Part shown: piece after piece, positions 61,558 to 64,000 of the stretch
Position numbering within the stretch: position 1 is the stretch's first letter
Layout: each line of letters opens with the position of its first letter
Source: Eubacterium sp.
GTDB lineage: Bacteria > Bacillota > Clostridia > Lachnospirales > Lachnospiraceae
Assembly: GCA_017475235.1 (NCBI GenBank)
Contig: JAFVGA010000006.1
Coordinates: 1 to 64,000 of the forward strand
DNA: 64,000 nucleotides
Reading direction: 5' to 3'
Translations under genes and position numbers: made by a program
Notes under the pieces: model-generated
What the model was told of the DNA's origin: nothing
The model's input: the letters and a program-made list of their open reading frames with translations, nothing else
Databases searched by the model: none

Positions 61558-63099
61558 ATGAATACTATCGTATGGGTTGCCATATGTGTTGTAGTTGCGG
61601 TTGTTGCTTCTTTAATTTCGATATTAATTCGTAAAAAAACAGTTGAAAAGACTATTGGATCAGCAGAAAAGAAAGCTCGTGAGATAATTGACGATGCTAT
61701 CAAAGATGCTGAAGCGCAAAAGAAGGAAATGCTTCTTGAAGCTAAGGAAGATAATCTTAAGACTAAGAATGAATTAGACAAAGAAGTTAAAGAGAGGCGT
61801 GCAGAAATACAGAAGTATGAGCAACGTATTCTCAACAAAGAAGAGGCTGTTGATAAGAAGGCTGATTCTATTGAGAAGAGAGAACAAAGCTTGAAAGACA
61901 GAGAAGAGAATCTCGCTGAAAAACAAGCTAAGGTAGATAAGTTAAGTGAGCAACGCGTAAATGAACTAGAACGAATCTCTGGTTTAACCTCCGAACAGGC
62001 AAAAGAACAATTATTACAAACTGTTGAAGAAGAAATCAAAATTGAGACTGCTAAGGTTATTAAAGAAGGCGAAGCAAGAATCAAAGAAGAGTCAGATAAA
62101 AAGGCTCGTGATATTATTGTTAATGCTATTCAGAAGTGTGCTACAGATCAAGTATCTGAAGCCACAATCTCAGTAGTTCAATTACCTAACGAAGACATGA
62201 AAGGTAGAATTATCGGACGTGAGGGTCGTAACATTAAGACTCTTGAGTCATTAACAGGTGTTGATCTAATCATTGATGATACTCCTGAGGCAGTAGTTCT
62301 ATCAGGATTTGATCCTATTAGAAGAGAAGTTGCAAGAATTGCACTTGAGAAGTTGATTGTCGATGGACGTATTCAACCAAGTAGGATTGAAGAGATGGTT
62401 AACAAGGCTAAGAAAGAAGTCGAGACTGTCATTCGTGAAGAAGGTGAGTCTGCTACATTAGAAGTAGGAGTTCACGGTATTCATCCAGAACTTATCAAAC
62501 TTCTTGGTAAGATGAAGTTTAGAACAAGTTATGGACAAAATGCATTAAAGCACTCTATAGAGGTGGCACATCTATCAGGCCTTATGGCTTCCGAAATGGG
62601 ATTAGATGTACGTGTCGCTAAAAGAGCTGGACTTTTACATGATATTGGTAAAGCAGTGGATCATGAACAAGAAGGTACACACATCCAGTTGGGTGTTGAG
62701 CTTTGTAGAAAATACAAAGAGTCAGGTGTTGTTATAAATGCTGTTGAAGCACACCATGGTGATGTTGAACCTGAAACATTGATTGCTTGTATCGTTCAAG
62801 CTGCAGATGCTATTTCAGCAGCAAGACCAGGTGCAAGACGTGAGACACTTGAGACTTACACAAACAGACTAAAACAGTTAGAAGATATCACAAACTCATT
62901 TGAAGGTGTTGATAATTCTTTTGCTATTCAAGCAGGTAGAGAGATTCGAGTTATGGTGGTTCCTGACAAAGTTAGTGATGCCGATATGGTATTGATGGCT
63001 AGAGATATTTCTAAACAGATTGAAGCTGAACTAGAGTATCCTGGACAGATTAAGGTTAACGTTGTTAGAGAATCAAGAGCTATAGATTACGCAAAATAA
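61558..63099 (+). CDS. rny: Ribonuclease Y
   Basis: 513 residues. A membrane helix at about 2-24, a long coiled coil (about 35-200), a KH domain ([37 protein letters not shown], near 210) and an HD domain ([13 protein letters not shown] near 362) with the C-terminal domain. It starts mRNA decay at the membrane. AAGGAGG precedes the ATG. Often next to spoVS in spore-formers; here proC follows. Confidence 0.97.
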   Translation: MNTIVWVAICVVVAVVASLISILIRKKTVEKTIGSAEKKAREIIDDAIKDAEAQKKEMLLEAKEDNLKTKNELDKEVKERRAEIQKYEQRILNKEEAVDKKADSIEKREQSLKDREENLAEKQAKVDKLSEQRVNELERISGLTSEQAKEQLLQTVEEEIKIETAKVIKEGEARIKEESDKKARDIIVNAIQKCATDQVSEATISVVQLPNEDMKGRIIGREGRNIKTLESLTGVDLIIDDTPEAVVLSGFDPIRREVARIALEKLIVDGRIQPSRIEEMVNKAKKEVETVIREEGESATLEVGVHGIHPELIKLLGKMKFRTSYGQNALKHSIEVAHLSGLMASEMGLDVRVAKRAGLLHDIGKAVDHEQEGTHIQLGVELCRKYKESGVVINAVEAHHGDVEPETLIACIVQAADAISAARPGARRETLETYTNRLKQLEDITNSFEGVDNSFAIQAGREIRVMVVPDKVSDADMVLMARDISKQIEAELEYPGQIKVNVVRESRAIDYAK

Positions 63100-63109
63100 A
63101 ATCTACTAT

Positions 63110-63143
63110 TAGGGAAATATGTTATGCATATTTCCCTATTTTT
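63110..63143 (+). terminator. rny terminator
   Basis: TAGGGAAATATG/CATATTTCCCTA, a perfect 12-base stem with TTATG loop and T5. Confidence 0.88.
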
Positions 63144-63144
63144 G

Positions 63145-63153
63145 TGTTATACT
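63145..63153 (+). promoter_or_regulatory. Extended -10 promoter of proC
   Basis: TGT-TATACT (hexamer 63148-63153), 25 bases before the proC ATG; no clear -35. Confidence 0.5.
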
Positions 63154-63178
63154 TTTTTTGGAAATAAGGAGAATAATT

Positions 63179-63973
63179 ATGGACAAAATAGGTTTTATAG
63201 GAATGGGAAATATGGGATATGCGTTGATGAACGGATGCCTAAGTTTCTTCGACAAAGATGATGTTTTATTCTTTGATACAAACGCTGAAAGATGCGAAGA
63301 GATCAAATCTAAAACTGGTGTAAACTATTTTTCATCTGTGAGTGAATTAGTGGAAAGTGTAAAGTATGTTGTGCTTGCAATTAAACCACAGGTATATGAA
63401 GTGGCACTTGAAGGTGTTAATGATTATGTTAATGAAAACACAATTATTATTTCACTTGCTCCTGGTATTACAGTAGATAGAGTAAGAGAATTAACATCAG
63501 CTGAAAAGATTATTAGAACAATGCCAAACACACCAGCTATGGTTAATGCTGGAATGACAGGCATCTGTTATGATGAAGAAAAGTTTAGTCCAGACGAAGA
63601 AATAGTTATAGATAAAATATTCAATTCAATTGGTAAATACAAAAAGGTGGACGAGGATTTAATGAACGCAGTTGTTTGTGCTAGCGGAAGCTCACCAGCA
63701 TATGTATTTATGTTTATGGAATATTTGGCTAAGTCAGTTGAAAAGCTAGGACTCACAAAGGAAGAGTCAATTGATTTTGTTGCTCAGACAGTTTATGGTT
63801 CTGCTAAACTTTTGATGGAGACAGGAGAAGATCCTAAGGTGTTAAAAGAGAATGTTTGTTCACCAGGTGGAACAACAATTGAAGGTGTTAAGAAACTAGA
63901 CGAGAACGAACTTGAAAAAGCAATAGATGAAGCAACACAAGCATGCTTTAAGAGATGTAAAGAATTACAATAG
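63179..63973 (+). CDS. proC: Pyrroline-5-carboxylate reductase
   Basis: 264 residues from the ATG at 63179, with AAGGAGAA upstream; a frame from 63119 crosses the rny terminator. It makes proline from P5C. Rossmann motif GFIGMGNMGYALMNG, VLAIKPQVYEVAL, RTMPNTPAMVNAGMTGIC and the C-terminal GSSPAYVFMFMEYLAKSVEKLG with SPGGTTIEGVKKLDE all fit. Confidence 0.96.
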   Translation: MDKIGFIGMGNMGYALMNGCLSFFDKDDVLFFDTNAERCEEIKSKTGVNYFSSVSELVESVKYVVLAIKPQVYEVALEGVNDYVNENTIIISLAPGITVDRVRELTSAEKIIRTMPNTPAMVNAGMTGICYDEEKFSPDEEIVIDKIFNSIGKYKKVDEDLMNAVVCASGSSPAYVFMFMEYLAKSVEKLGLTKEESIDFVAQTVYGSAKLLMETGEDPKVLKENVCSPGGTTIEGVKKLDENELEKAIDEATQACFKRCKELQ

Positions 63974-63984
63974 GGGTTTTAACA

Positions 63985-64000
63985 ATGAAAGATTTCAAAA
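63985..64000 (+). CDS. Start of another gene, cut by the window end
   Basis: ATG at 63985 with AGGGG 8 bases upstream, 11 bases after proC. Only five codons (MKDFK) are visible; the product cannot be named. Confidence 0.45.

Noticed and set aside
61512..62084. 190-residue minus-strand ORF opposite rny
   Set aside because: It lies entirely over the rny leader and coiled-coil region, is Ser-rich as expected from reading helix-coding codons backwards, and has no ribosome site.

Overview
The window looks like chromosomal DNA of an anaerobic, low-GC Firmicute, most likely family Lachnospiraceae (a Lachnospira- or Butyrivibrio-like gut or rumen bacterium). The evidence is the A+T-rich sequence, strong AGGAGG-type ribosome sites, a clostridial-type 6S RNA, a Phe T-box, a TPP riboswitch, a Firmicutes-type LexA box on recA, a desulfoferrodoxin, and conserved clostridial gene order (asp23-nusB-xseA-xseB-ispA-dxs-tlyA-nadK-argR-recN; yicC-gmk-rpoZ-rimO-pgsA...recA-recX-rny). 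I saw no rRNA, tRNA, insertion sequence, prophage or CRISPR array.

Layout. 1-4.2 kb: end of a topoisomerase III gene, glmS, a GlmU-like hexapeptide protein and a secreted repeat protein. 4.3-8.3 kb: pckA, 6S RNA, a 42-residue membrane ORF, desulfoferrodoxin, a DUF4190-like membrane protein and a BrkB-family protein (minus strand). 8.4-14.5 kb: T-box-controlled pheS-pheT, then queA and aroA. 14.6-22.6 kb: a very large secreted GH16 glucanase and a smaller secreted protein that share a C-terminal module, flanking tyrA on the minus strand. 22.7-26.5 kb: an EF-G-like GTPase, thiamine pyrophosphokinase, and a TPP riboswitch with the thiamine transporter thiT. 26.5-33.3 kb: a degenerate L,D-transpeptidase-like membrane protein, leuS, icd, a flavodoxin-like exported protein and a carbamate kinase (minus). 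33.4-39.5 kb: rex, nnrD, alr, yebC, a HAD hydrolase, an acidic membrane protein (minus) and rlmH. 39.5-52.1 kb: a secreted polysaccharide deacetylase (minus), the asp23-to-recN cluster, an FHA protein and glgA. 52.1-64 kb: rqcH (minus), the yicC-to-recX run, rny, proC and the first codons of another gene.

How the genes work together. Most are housekeeping: translation (pheST, leuS, queA, rimO, EF-G2, rlmH, rqcH), isoprenoid precursors (dxs, ispA), DNA repair (recA, recX, recN, xseAB, topB) and central metabolism (pckA, icd, glgA). An accessory envelope and secretion theme runs through them: GH16 glucanase, Ig-like and Lys-rich secreted proteins, a deacetylase and a pseudo-L,D-transpeptidase. 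Sporulation genes that usually border the conserved clusters (spoIIIA operon, spoIVB-spo0A, spoVS) are missing from their usual places, which suggests a non-sporulating lineage.

The only stretches over 300 bases without a protein gene are 5957-6359 (6S RNA plus terminators and promoters) and 8315-8668 (T-box leader and divergent promoters). The most notable observations are three genes that appear to be leaderless, a perfect hairpin inside the start of recX, the degenerate L,D-transpeptidase, and the duplicated secreted C-terminal module around tyrA. I did not find a wholly new multi-gene system.
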